DNA from: a virus
IMG/VR virus record: IMGVR_UViG_3300045110_000337
Location: 1-29,776 of that record
Length of the DNA stretch: 29,776 nucleotides
Direction: 5' to 3' (one strand)
Shown: positions 13,090 to 19,288 of the stretch, in pieces
How positions within the stretch are numbered: the stretch's first letter is position 1
How the letters are laid out: the number at the start of each line of letters is the position of its first letter
Notes under the pieces: model-generated
The model's database searches: none
What the model saw: only the letters and a program-made list of their open reading frames with translations
What the model was told of the DNA's origin: nothing
Translations under genes and position numbers: made by a program

Positions 13090-13892
13090 GCGGACAACAC
13101 CTCCCCCTGCAACAGCGCCTCGGCGATGAGGCGCTTGACCTCCGCCTTCTCCTCGGCGGAGACGACGTAGCCGATCTTGTTGCGGCAGGTCGGGCCGAAC
13201 CCGGTGACCTTCGAGGTGACCTGGGTCAGATCCTCGCCGCAGCGCCCGCACACGTGCAGCTCACGAGCGAAGAGCTGCATCGACTCGGTGGTGCCGAGAG
13301 CGTGGATCGTGGCGACTGCCTTGCGCACCCACTCGTTCGAGACCACGAACTCGTTGCCTCCGCCGGCCACGAGGCGCACGATCCGCTGGCCAGCCTTGTC
13401 GGGGTTGTAGAACCCCTTGTTGGTGGCGATCGTGATGTAGGTGACGTCGGTGTTGCCGCTCGACGACGGGATGGCGTAGTTGCCGTCTTCCAGCTCGCCG
13501 ACGATCTCGGACAGCTCGTGCTTGCGAGGCTCGACCTCGCCGGTCTTGCACTCACCATCGAGGTGCTCGCAGCCCCAGCCGGTGGCGCGGCTACCGGTGA
13601 GGTAGCCAGCGCCCTTGCCGACCTCGTGCCCGCACTTGATGCACTTGCCGGGGTAGGCGTTGCTGCGGCGGCTCGGGTCGCGGTTGGTGACCGGCGCGGC
13701 CGGGTCGACCTTCGGCGGGTCGACCGGGATGGTGAGCAGGCGATCGATGAGCTGGCTGGCGCCCTTGCCGGTGATCCGCTTCGACTCGATGACGAGCATG
13801 AAGGCGTCCACCCCCTCGGGCACGTGGGACGTGCGCTCTTCGAGGAGGCGGCGGAGGAAGCTGAACTGCTTGCCGGAGGCGACGGTGCTCAC
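13086..13892 (-). CDS. Zinc protein with DUF6011-like C-terminus
   Basis: A 268-residue protein starting at a GTG in a GTGA overlap (VSTVASGKQFSFLRRLL). A first zinc centre follows the middle linker: CIKCGHEVGKG ... CEHLDGEC. The C-terminal part carries CGRCGEDLT, then GFGPTCRNK, which matches DUF6011 (CxxCGRxLT ... GIGPxC). The N-terminal region (ERTSHVPEGVDAFMLVI) is unrecognised. DUF6011 proteins are small zinc-binding proteins of unknown role, common in phages. It precedes the helicase gene in the same direction, though copy F separates their transcription. Confidence 0.7.
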   Translation of the reverse strand: MSTVASGKQFSFLRRLLEERTSHVPEGVDAFMLVIESKRITGKGASQLIDRLLTIPVDPPKVDPAAPVTNRDPSRRSNAYPGKCIKCGHEVGKGAGYLTGSRATGWGCEHLDGECKTGEVEPRKHELSEIVGELEDGNYAIPSSSGNTDVTYITIATNKGFYNPDKAGQRIVRLVAGGGNEFVVSNEWVRKAVATIHALGTTESMQLFARELHVCGRCGEDLTQVTSKVTGFGPTCRNKIGYVVSAEEKAEVKRLIAEALLQGEVLSA

Positions 13893-14101
13893 GCCGGCAC
13901 CTCGACTCCGGCAACGGCGCACCACACCCGCACGAGGTGCAGCAGGCGCTCGGCGGAGATCCCGAACGGCCCGGACTCGTACTCGACGGCGTCGAGCAGA
14001 TCCTGGCCACCCTCGTCGCAGTCGCTGAGCACTGCGAGGATGGCGTCTTCGTGGCGGTCGATCGCTCGCCCGCCGATGTTGTCGTTGGTGGTGGTGGTCA
14101 C
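13889..14101 (-). CDS. Hypothetical protein, 70 aa, behind promoter G
   Basis: Starts GTGACCACCACC (MTTTTNDNIGGRAIDRHEDA), 7 bases after the -10 of promoter copy G, with no Shine-Dalgarno. The rest is helical and acidic (LAVLSDCDEGGQDLLDAVEY). It opens the minus-strand unit that continues through the DUF6011-like protein. No family recognised. Confidence 0.65.
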   Translation of the reverse strand: MTTTTNDNIGGRAIDRHEDAILAVLSDCDEGGQDLLDAVEYESGPFGISAERLLHLVRVWCAVAGVEVPA

Positions 14102-14141
14102 GCCGGCAATGATAGCAGGGTTGTTCAACGACGTGTCGCAA
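14102..14141 (-). promoter_or_regulatory. Promoter copy G (leaderless-type element)
   Basis: Minus strand: ACACGTCGTTGAA, CTGC, TATCAT (14114-14109), then 7 bases to the GTG at 14101. The GTTGAA box is one base closer to the -10 than in copies B, C, E and F. The divergent plus-strand gene starts 80 bases further on. Confidence 0.6.
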
Positions 14142-14221
14142 CTCGTGCTGATTTCTCGGGAGATCTTCGGCCGATGTGTCATGTCTCCGAGCGTAGGTAG
14201 AGGGTGTGACAGAGTAGGGGA

Positions 14222-14440
14222 GTGGCAGCTACCGACCACATCGCCGTGCGCCAGTTCCGCATGCCCGGCGTGTCGAGCAGCTCGCGCCGGCACGGCACCT
14301 ACTCCCTGTCGATCTACGGCAAGCCGTCGGTGTCACGGTTCGGTGTGCGCGGGCAGCAGGGCATCGCCACCAACCCGGGCGTGCCTGACTTCCGCTCCTC
14401 GCACGTCGCGGCCGAGCGCCGGCCGCGCCGTCGGGGCTAG
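14222..14440 (+). CDS. Plus-strand hypothetical protein, 72 aa
   Basis: GTG start (MAATDHIAVRQFRMPG), read away from the minus-strand operon beginning at 14101. Third codon positions are nearly all G or C, which supports a real gene, although the only SD-like purines (AGAGGG) are about 14 bases upstream and poorly spaced. The protein is basic, with a Ser/Arg-rich middle (GVSSSSRRHGTYSLSIYG) and an Arg-rich end. No family recognised. A hairpin follows its stop directly. Confidence 0.55.
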   Translation: MAATDHIAVRQFRMPGVSSSSRRHGTYSLSIYGKPSVSRFGVRGQQGIATNPGVPDFRSSHVAAERRPRRRG

Positions 14441-14455
14441 CTCCGCCGAGCGGAG
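14441..14455 (+). terminator. Short hairpin after the plus-strand gene
   Basis: CTCCGC, a CGA loop, GCGGAG: a 6-bp GC stem starting at the base after the stop codon at 14440. There is no U-tract, so terminator activity is uncertain. Confidence 0.4.
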
Positions 14456-14470
14456 TGCCGGGTGCTCCAC

Positions 14471-14523
14471 CCGCCGGAGGGGGGTGTGGCACGCCGGAGC
14501 AGGTCGCTCCTCGCCCCCGGCGG
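14471..14523. other. Structured GC-rich nested hairpin
   Basis: CCGCCGG (14471-14477) pairs with CCGGCGG (14517-14523), with a bulge and three more G-C pairs, around an inner hairpin GGAGC (14496-14500) / GCTCC (14506-14510). It lies in the 14441-14731 stretch, which lacks a convincing gene but holds several hairpins and one copy of the bipartite repeat. Confidence 0.45.
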
Positions 14524-14545
14524 AGAGGGGTTGGGCGTCGCCGCT

Positions 14546-14589
14546 CCGACGTACCCAAGGGGGGTCACTCCAAATCGGTGATTTGAAAC
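14546..14589. repeat. Bipartite repeat, copy 1 (G-run with TCGGTGATTTGAAAC)
   Basis: CCGACGTACCC (14546-14556), then GGGGGG (14559-14564), 10 bases, TCGGTGATTTGAAAC (14575-14589). Within it CAAATC-GGT-GATTTG is a perfect 6-bp dyad. The same modules recur at 15523-15565 with identical G-run spacing. Regulatory, replication or packaging roles are possible; none is shown. Confidence 0.7.
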
Positions 14590-14621
14590 GGCCCCTCTGG
14601 CACGAGCGTATCCCAGGCTCT

Positions 14622-14693
14622 ATGCTCACGAACGACGCTGCCATCGAATCATGGGGTGCTCAACATTGTCTCCGAGAGCGGGGCCGTCCGTAA
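14622..14693 (+). CDS. Possible 23-aa leader peptide ORF
   Basis: ATG at 14622, MLTNDAAIESWGAQHC and onward, stop TAA at 14691-14693. The stop lies exactly in the GTAA loop of the hairpin 14678-14705. There is no convincing Shine-Dalgarno and length alone is not significant, so this is listed only because of that coincidence. Confidence 0.2.
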   Translation: MLTNDAAIESWGAQHCLRERGRP

Positions 14694-14705
14694 GGGCGGT
14701 CCTGC
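14678..14705 (+). other. 12-bp hairpin with GUAA tetraloop
   Basis: GCGGGGCCGTCC (14678-14689), loop GTAA (14690-14693), GGGCGGTCCTGC (14694-14705): 12 consecutive pairs including three G-U pairs, capped by a GNRA-type tetraloop. G-U pairs favour folding of the plus-strand RNA. There is no U-tract after it, so it is more like a structured RNA or attenuator element than a classical terminator. Confidence 0.55.
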
Positions 14706-14731
14706 TTCGCGTCTGAGCTACGTTTCGATCG

Positions 14732-14950
14732 ATGCGACTGGTGCGTTGTTGCGACAGCTACGACGGTCGGTGGTGTCGTATCTGCGGCGCATGCCAGTGT
14801 CGGTTCCGCGCCGGCCGTAAGCACGGCTGGTCACCGAAAGGCGCCAACGACGAGTGTCCAATGCATGCCGGCGCGCACGGTCGTCTCGTGAGACTGCGCA
14901 GAGTTGAGCGCCCCCCGTCGTTGGAGGTGCCGGGGGGCGCTCGAACCTAA
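14732..14950 (+). CDS. Plus-strand cysteine-rich hypothetical protein, 72 aa
   Basis: MRLVRCCDSYDGRWCRICGA, then CQCRF and ECPMHAG: six or seven Cys in the first 50 residues, fitting one or two zinc sites. No clear Shine-Dalgarno. Its last 14 codons overlap the bidirectional hairpin 14906-14942, and its stop overlaps the convergent gene by four bases. Third-position G/C bias is weaker than in neighbouring genes. It may be real, but the overlap with a terminator is a warning. Confidence 0.4.
   Translation: MRLVRCCDSYDGRWCRICGACQCRFRAGRKHGWSPKGANDECPMHAGAHGRLVRLRRVERPPSLEVPGGART
14906..14942. terminator. Bidirectional hairpin terminator
   Basis: GAGCGCCCCCC (14906-14916) and GGGGGGCGCTC (14932-14942) form an 11-bp perfect stem with a 15-base loop, five bases after the stop of the minus-strand gene ending at 14947. 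It should end the minus-strand transcript through 15468 and could also stop plus-strand reading. No strong U-tract. Confidence 0.7.
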
Positions 14951-15468
14951 CCGACGATCGAAGAGCGGTTCTTGCCCGATGCCTCGGCGGCGAGAACTCG
15001 CTGTTCATCCTCGGGGTGCGCATCGAGGTAGTCCTGCACCTCGGAAACGGTGTGGTCGCCGGGATCGAACTCGCCCTCTTCGGCAGCTTCCCCGTCGTCC
15101 TCTTCCCCGGTCTTGATGCCGAGATTCTGAGCGGCGATCTCCTTGGTGGCGAACTGCTCGGCCGTCGGCGGCTCGGGCCATGCCGTGCCCGACTCGGCTG
15201 CTGCGCTCATGGCGTTGCCGGTGGCGTTGTCGAGCGCCTCGTTGTCCTCGGGTCCGGGGCCGGGTTCGACATCGACGTCGGTGCCCGGCGTCGGGACGGT
15301 GGGATCGTTCGCCGCCGGCCCCATCACGGCCCGGTTGTAGGCAGCGGTGGCGTGGACCTCGTCGAGCGACTCGGCCTCGGACGTGTCGACCGGGTCGGGA
15401 GCGTTCTCGTAGTCCTGCTCACGCAGCTCGGGGCTGGTCGTGTGGGCGGGTGCCTCGGTATCGGACAT
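14947..15468 (-). CDS. Acidic hypothetical protein, 173 aa
   Basis: ATG start with AAGGAG upstream at good spacing, in a 120-base gap after the previous gene. A low-complexity acidic region rich in Asp, Glu, Pro and Thr (TPGTDVDVEPGPGPEDNEAL) fills the first 130 residues. The end (TVSEVQDYLDAHPEDEQ, then VLAAEASGKNRSSI) is a small helical domain I have seen at the C-terminus of other phage proteins, sometimes structural or scaffold-like. Here it is the last gene of the unit. Confidence 0.65.
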   Translation of the reverse strand: MSDTEAPAHTTSPELREQDYENAPDPVDTSEAESLDEVHATAAYNRAVMGPAANDPTVPTPGTDVDVEPGPGPEDNEALDNATGNAMSAAAESGTAWPEPPTAEQFATKEIAAQNLGIKTGEEDDGEAAEEGEFDPGDHTVSEVQDYLDAHPEDEQRVLAAEASGKNRSSIVG

Positions 15469-15522
15469 GTCGTCTCCTTGTGCTCAGGCTCTGTCCCGAG
15501 CGTAGTTGGCCCCTATTCCGCA

Positions 15523-15565
15523 GGGGGGGTGTCGCCGTTTCGGTGATTTGAAACCGACGTACCCC
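15523..15565. repeat. Bipartite repeat, copy 2 (G-run with TCGGTGATTTGAAAC)
   Basis: GGGGGGG (15523-15529), 10 bases, TCGGTGATTTGAAAC (15540-15554), directly followed by CCGACGTACCC (15554-15564). The G-run to 15-mer spacing equals that in copy 1. Here the dyad is GTTTC-N8-GAAAC. It lies between a stop at 15589 and a start at 15468. The minus-strand TACGCT near 15501 may be a -10 for the downstream gene. Confidence 0.7.
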
Positions 15566-15588
15566 GTTGACGCACCAGTCAGCCGGCG

Positions 15589-16887
15589 TTACTTGCTATC
15601 GACCGTGTCGGCTTCCCACGCCTCGGCAAGCACGGTGTCGCTCGGGACGGGATGCGGGAGCGCCTGAGCACCCTTGCTCATCGCTCCGCCGAAGATCTGC
15701 GAGAGGATGCCGGCGCCGCCGGCCGACTCGGTGGTCGTGATCGACAGCGTGGCGCGCTGCTCGTTCTGTCGAGCTTGCGACTCGGCCTGTGAGAAGAACC
15801 GGTCCATCTCCCGACCGAGGTGCGGATCCAGCTCGCCACCTGCAGCTTCCTCGGCGTGGCGCATGAACAGGATCCGCTGCCACTGGATCTCGTGCACGAG
15901 CTGTTGGGCGTCGCGCATCTGTCGGTTGGTGCGGATCTCGACCGGGATGGCGTACGCACAGGCGGCGTCGGTCTCGTAGCCGGGGCACGAGTGGCTGATG
16001 AAGCAGCCGTTGCACTGTCGCAGAGCGTTGATCGAGGTGCGCGCCACGTTGCCGTGCTCGGTCTCCTCGAAGTGCCCGAGCACGGGAAGCAGCACACGCT
16101 CACGTGGGCGCGCTTGCGGCCTCGCGATAGCAACACCGTTGGTCGATTCCGTCGGTGTTGCGTCAGAGTCGGGAAGAGGAGAGATAGCAAGGATCCGTTC
16201 GTACTGCTGCCACGAGAGCAGTGAGATGCGCACCATCTCGTCGACATCGCCGGCCTTCAACAGCTCGGCGTCGCCACCCATGTTGTTGATCTGGCCGACG
16301 TAGTTGTCGACGCTGGCGCTACGTGCGGTGCGTGGGAACTTGCGCACCTTCTTGCCGTCCCACACCTGGAACTCACGATGCTTCTGCGTGGCGATCCAAC
16401 CTGCGACGATGGCGTCGGTGAGACAGGGGAGCGCGAGCGCATCGACCTTGCTGGTGGCGCAGTAGAGATGGACGCTCGGGTTGCGGCCGATGAAGGCGTT
16501 GAGCGGGATCTGGTTGCGCTTCTCCAACAGGTCAGCCTCATCGATGCAGACGGCGTTGTGCTCGACCATCGCTTCGAGTGCGGCATCGACGTCGACACCA
16601 TCCCACAGCGGGATCGCCGTGCCCGGGAAGCGACCGCTGTACTCCATGCCTATTGCGAGCGACGTCTCATCGCCATGCGCCCGCATGATCTCCGCCGCCT
16701 TGTCGACGTCCACGGTCTGTGAGGCGTAGAACAGCGTCACGAACGGCAGTAGGTCGTCCTGAGCTACCGAGCTGTGGCCACCGCTGTTGAGCACCGGCCC
16801 CAGGTTGAACCCGACTCTGCGTACTTCGAGCTTGGCGAACCGCTTGCGGTGAGCACCGACCTCGGCACCGGAGAAGTACAGCCTCAC
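15589..16887 (-). CDS. Unrecognised 432-aa phage protein with C-terminal Cys centre
   Basis: Starts at a GTG in a GTGA overlap (VRLYFSGAEVGAHRKRFAKL). The first about 250 residues alternate strands and helices (VTLFYASQTVDVD, HNAVCIDEADLL, SVHLYCATSKVD) in a way suggesting a TIM-barrel-like or other alpha/beta fold, with KHREFQVWDGKKVRKFP as a distinctive block. The C-terminal region has CNGCFISHSC, then CAYAIPVEIRTNRQMRD and WQRILFMRHAEEAAGG, a block I recognise from uncharacterised actinophage proteins. The four Cys suggest zinc. I cannot assign a function; a link to tRNA/DNA-guanine transglycosylase-like enzymes crossed my mind but I have no supporting motif. Confidence 0.65.
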   Translation of the reverse strand: MRLYFSGAEVGAHRKRFAKLEVRRVGFNLGPVLNSGGHSSVAQDDLLPFVTLFYASQTVDVDKAAEIMRAHGDETSLAIGMEYSGRFPGTAIPLWDGVDVDAALEAMVEHNAVCIDEADLLEKRNQIPLNAFIGRNPSVHLYCATSKVDALALPCLTDAIVAGWIATQKHREFQVWDGKKVRKFPRTARSASVDNYVGQINNMGGDAELLKAGDVDEMVRISLLSWQQYERILAISPLPDSDATPTESTNGVAIARPQARPRERVLLPVLGHFEETEHGNVARTSINALRQCNGCFISHSCPGYETDAACAYAIPVEIRTNRQMRDAQQLVHEIQWQRILFMRHAEEAAGGELDPHLGREMDRFFSQAESQARQNEQRATLSITTTESAGGAGILSQIFGGAMSKGAQALPHPVPSDTVLAEAWEADTVDSK

Positions 16888-17060
16888 TCGGCCGGCGCTC
16901 CCTCGGACCACAGGCGCACGATCGGGATGCAGGGGTCTTGTCCGTCCTCGAACGCCTGCTTCTCCTCGGCGGTCATCGTGGCGCCATCGTGGGTGTCACA
17001 GACCGGCGGAGCGCAGAACCCCGACGAGACACCGATCTCGATCCACTCAGACAGCTCCAT
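16884..17060 (-). CDS. Small Cys-containing protein, 58 aa (CDTHDG motif)
   Basis: ATG start with an SD-like AAGGTGGT upstream, overlapping the preceding gene by 14 bases. MELSEWIEIGVSSGFCAPPV is followed by CDTHDGATMTAEEK and a C-terminal DPCIPIVRLW. The arrangement C..C.THDG, acidic stretch, DPC.P resembles short actinophage proteins of unknown function. It might bind a metal through three Cys and one His. Confidence 0.6.
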   Translation of the reverse strand: MELSEWIEIGVSSGFCAPPVCDTHDGATMTAEEKQAFEDGQDPCIPIVRLWSEGAPAE

Positions 17061-17502
17061 GCTCACCACCTTGTTCGGCGACGACACGCTCCCATGTCGT
17101 TCGTTGATCAGTCTCCCACTTGGCTGCTGAGTTGGGTGGTAGGTAGCGCAGGCTCGGCACTCCGAGGTCGGCCATGTGGTTGCAGTCGATGAACCGACCA
17201 CCGATGAACAGCACGATCTTGGCCTGCTGCAAAGCGACGTTCTTGATCAGTCGCTCCATGCGTTGGCGGGCGTCATGACCTTCGAGATGGAGGACGTAGG
17301 AGTACTTCAAGTCGAAGTTGCGCAGCCACCGATCGACCAGGCCGGCGTTGGGCGAATCGCACGTGACCACTAACTGCTCGGCCGAGCCTTCGGCGAGGTT
17401 GTGATACCAACGCAGAGCGTGGCCGTCAGGCTCGCAATTGGGAACATCGTGGGTGGAGTCACAGAACAGTGCATCAGCGTGGATGACGATGACTGCTGCC
17501 AT
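17047..17502 (-). CDS. HAD-like fold protein, probably degenerate
   Basis: A 151-residue protein. HAD phosphohydrolase landmarks appear in order: VIVIHADAL in place of the motif I DxDxT, LVVTCDSPN near motif II, a Lys in KNVALQQAKIVLF, and GGRFIDCNHMADLGV resembling the motif IV block. The nucleophile Asp is replaced by His (H-A-D instead of D-x-D), so the usual phosphoaspartate chemistry is unlikely. I read it as a repurposed HAD fold, at moderate confidence; it overlaps its upstream neighbour by TGATG. Confidence 0.55.
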   Translation of the reverse strand: MAAVIVIHADALFCDSTHDVPNCEPDGHALRWYHNLAEGSAEQLVVTCDSPNAGLVDRWLRNFDLKYSYVLHLEGHDARQRMERLIKNVALQQAKIVLFIGGRFIDCNHMADLGVPSLRYLPPNSAAKWETDQRTTWERVVAEQGGEHGAV

Positions 17503-18035
17503 CAGTTGTAGCCGCGCCGTGCGATCGACACGTTCACCTCATACGGGCAGTACGAGCACAGGTAGCCCTGGCGGGTGTTGAAGCGTTGGCCCTCGACCTT
17601 GATGCGCTTGCCGAGCCACTTGGAGTCGTCGTGGTAGTCGATGCACTTCTTGTCCGGGTACTCAGGGCGCTTGTGCTTGACGAAGCACTTCTGCGCATCG
17701 TCGACCAGCTCGTCCTTCAAGGCGAAGACCTCGACACCGACCTTGGCCAGCTCAGCGCGCACCTGCTCGACCTCGTTGGCGACGGTGACCCCTACACCGT
17801 CGAGCCGGCCACCAGTCACCTCGATCTCACGGCCCTCGAACGGGAACACACGGCCACCGGGGTGGGCGTTGCGGGTGGTCCCCGGCTCGACAGTCGTGTC
17901 GAGACCGTGCCCATGGCGCTCCACCCAGTTGTCGAGCAGGTGGTCGCTGACCGGATCACCGTCCTCGTTGAAGCCACCGTCGTAGTCGTCGAGCTTGCTC
18001 AGGGTCTTGCACGAGTAGCAGAAGGCGAGCCGCAT
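17502..18035 (-). CDS. Zinc-binding phage protein, 177 aa
   Basis: MRLAFCYSCKTLSKLDDYDG opens with a CxxC, then a middle acidic and Gly-rich region, and the end holds KCFVKHKRPEYPDKKC and YLCSYCPYEVN. The six Cys fit one zinc site at each end or one composite site. The distinctive C-terminal CSYCPYEV recalls small actinophage proteins. A possible TACGCT -10 lies 6 bases before the ATG, with GCTGAACG just upstream, a degenerate cousin of the promoter family. Function unknown. Confidence 0.65.
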   Translation of the reverse strand: MRLAFCYSCKTLSKLDDYDGGFNEDGDPVSDHLLDNWVERHGHGLDTTVEPGTTRNAHPGGRVFPFEGREIEVTGGRLDGVGVTVANEVEQVRAELAKVGVEVFALKDELVDDAQKCFVKHKRPEYPDKKCIDYHDDSKWLGKRIKVEGQRFNTRQGYLCSYCPYEVNVSIARRGYN

Positions 18036-18061
18036 CTACTCAGCGTAGACGTTCAGCGACG

Positions 18062-18265
18062 CTACGGGATCTCCCCGGTCAGCCGGCGGTCCTTCTCACG
18101 ATCGTGGGCGTCAGGATCCTCGTTCATGGCCACGCCCTCGAAGTTGGGCTTGACCTTGTTCCACTTCGGGTCGGACGGCCCGACGAACGCATGATGCGCC
18201 ATCGAACGGGCGAGCGCCTCGAACTCCGGCCCCGAGTAGCGAGGAAGTCGGCCGCGGATCGTCAC
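18062..18265 (-). CDS. Hypothetical small protein, 67 aa
   Basis: GTG start in a GTGA overlap (VTIRGRLPRYSGPEFEALA). A helical middle (FEALARSMAHHAFVG) is followed by a polar, charged end (DAHDREKDRRLTGEIP). No family recognised. Confidence 0.55.
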   Translation of the reverse strand: MTIRGRLPRYSGPEFEALARSMAHHAFVGPSDPKWNKVKPNFEGVAMNEDPDAHDREKDRRLTGEIP

Positions 18266-18534
18266 AGCGGATCGATGACTTCGTGCTTGCCGACGCGGAT
18301 GGGGGCAAGAGCGTTGACGGCGCTCGGCAGTGCGCTACGGATCCGATCGAGATCGCCGTAGGTCGTACCGAGGTTGCCGTACCACACGTCCTGGTCGAGG
18401 CACTCGGCGCGAGCCATCGTCTCTTCCATCTCGGCGCCGGTCGCGTTGGGGCGCAGGAAGCGCAGCCGGCCCTCGACGGCCCCGATGCGCATGTCGTCGT
18501 TCATCGACCGGTTGCTGTTGATGGCCATGACCAA
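18262..18534 (-). CDS. Hypothetical protein, 90 aa
   Basis: Two starts compete: an ATG at 18528 and a TTG at 18534, which is six bases after GGGAG and so better spaced. Either gives a mostly helical protein (MAINSNRSMNDDMRIG onward) ending KHEVIDPL. No recognised domain. It follows a short gap with a weak GTGCT/AGCAC dyad. Confidence 0.5.
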   Translation of the reverse strand: MVMAINSNRSMNDDMRIGAVEGRLRFLRPNATGAEMEETMARAECLDQDVWYGNLGTTYGDLDRIRSALPSAVNALAPIRVGKHEVIDPL

Positions 18535-18563
18535 ACGCTACTCCCGGGGTGCTACAGCACGGG

Positions 18564-18926
18564 TCACAGCCAGCGGTCCTTCATCTTGGTCGACTGTTCA
18601 TCGTCCCCCGCCGCCCTGACGTAACCGTGGAGCTTGTCGACCCTGAACCCTGTCTTGGAACTCTTGAACAGTCCCCCGCCCTTCGTCGTCTTGGCATCGG
18701 GGGAACTCACCTCGTACACGGGCACGAACAGCGGTAGCTGCGTCCCAAACGGCCCCCTGTTGGCTTTGGCGATCCCGAAGAGAGCAGCATCGTTCCGGTC
18801 ATTGGAGGCGTAGGCCACCGGCTTGTCGCCGTGCGTCGGGTTCACGGTGTCGCCCTCGGCGAACCAGTGCGGACTCCCGTGGTAGAGCTTCTTCATCTGC
18901 TCGCCGAGGTGGTCGGTGGCGCTCAC
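18564..18926 (-). CDS. Candidate ADP-ribosyltransferase-like protein
   Basis: A 120-residue protein from a GTG in a GTGA overlap. After a short lead, LYHGSPHWF, then PVAYASNDRNDAALFG and VPVYEVSS supply His, Tyr and Glu in the order and spacing of the H-Y-E triad of ADP-ribosyltransferases such as the Arr rifampicin-modifying type and diphtheria-toxin-like enzymes. A Gly-rich stretch (TTKGGGLFKSSKTGF) follows. It is close in size to the small Arr-type enzymes. The call rests on motif resemblance only; other beta-rich folds could produce similar spacing. Confidence 0.5.
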   Translation of the reverse strand: MSATDHLGEQMKKLYHGSPHWFAEGDTVNPTHGDKPVAYASNDRNDAALFGIAKANRGPFGTQLPLFVPVYEVSSPDAKTTKGGGLFKSSKTGFRVDKLHGYVRAAGDDEQSTKMKDRWL

Positions 18927-19288
18927 AGCTCGTACTTGCCGCCGACGAGAGCATTGCGTTGGAACCCTCCATCGTTCCCCCCGAGGCCGTTGGGGGATGA
19001 CGGCGGCGGGGGGACGATGCGTGGGCCGGAAGTCCACGAACGGTAGGTCGGCGCCCAACGATCTGTCTGCAGCACATCGGTGATCGTCAACGGCATGCGG
19101 TCGTACCCGTACTTCGGCGGCATCAGTTGCTGCGGCACCGGAGGGGCGCGCTGCAGGATGATGTCGGCCGGCGTGGTAGCGGCGGTGAGCACCTCGTCGG
19201 TGGCGTACTCGCTCTGTAGCTGGAACGGGTTCGGGTACTGCGAGCGCTGTAGAGAGGCGTTGGCTCCCGGGGAGAACGAGGTCGGCAT
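18923..19288 (-). CDS. Hypothetical protein, 121 aa
   Basis: MPTSFSPGANASLQRSQYPN starts at the ATG in a TGATG overlap. The sequence is low in charge and rich in Pro and Gly (RIVPPPPSSPNGLGGNDGG) with a middle block of short strands. It could be structural or a linker protein. No family recognised. Confidence 0.5.
   Translation of the reverse strand: MPTSFSPGANASLQRSQYPNPFQLQSEYATDEVLTAATTPADIILQRAPPVPQQLMPPKYGYDRMPLTITDVLQTDRWAPTYRSWTSGPRIVPPPPSSPNGLGGNDGGFQRNALVGGKYEL

Noticed and set aside
14583-14626. Plus-strand sigma-70 promoter using TTGAAA of the repeat and TATGCT
   Set aside because: The spacing between these hexamers is about 32 bases, and at 17-18 bases from TTGAAA there is no good -10.
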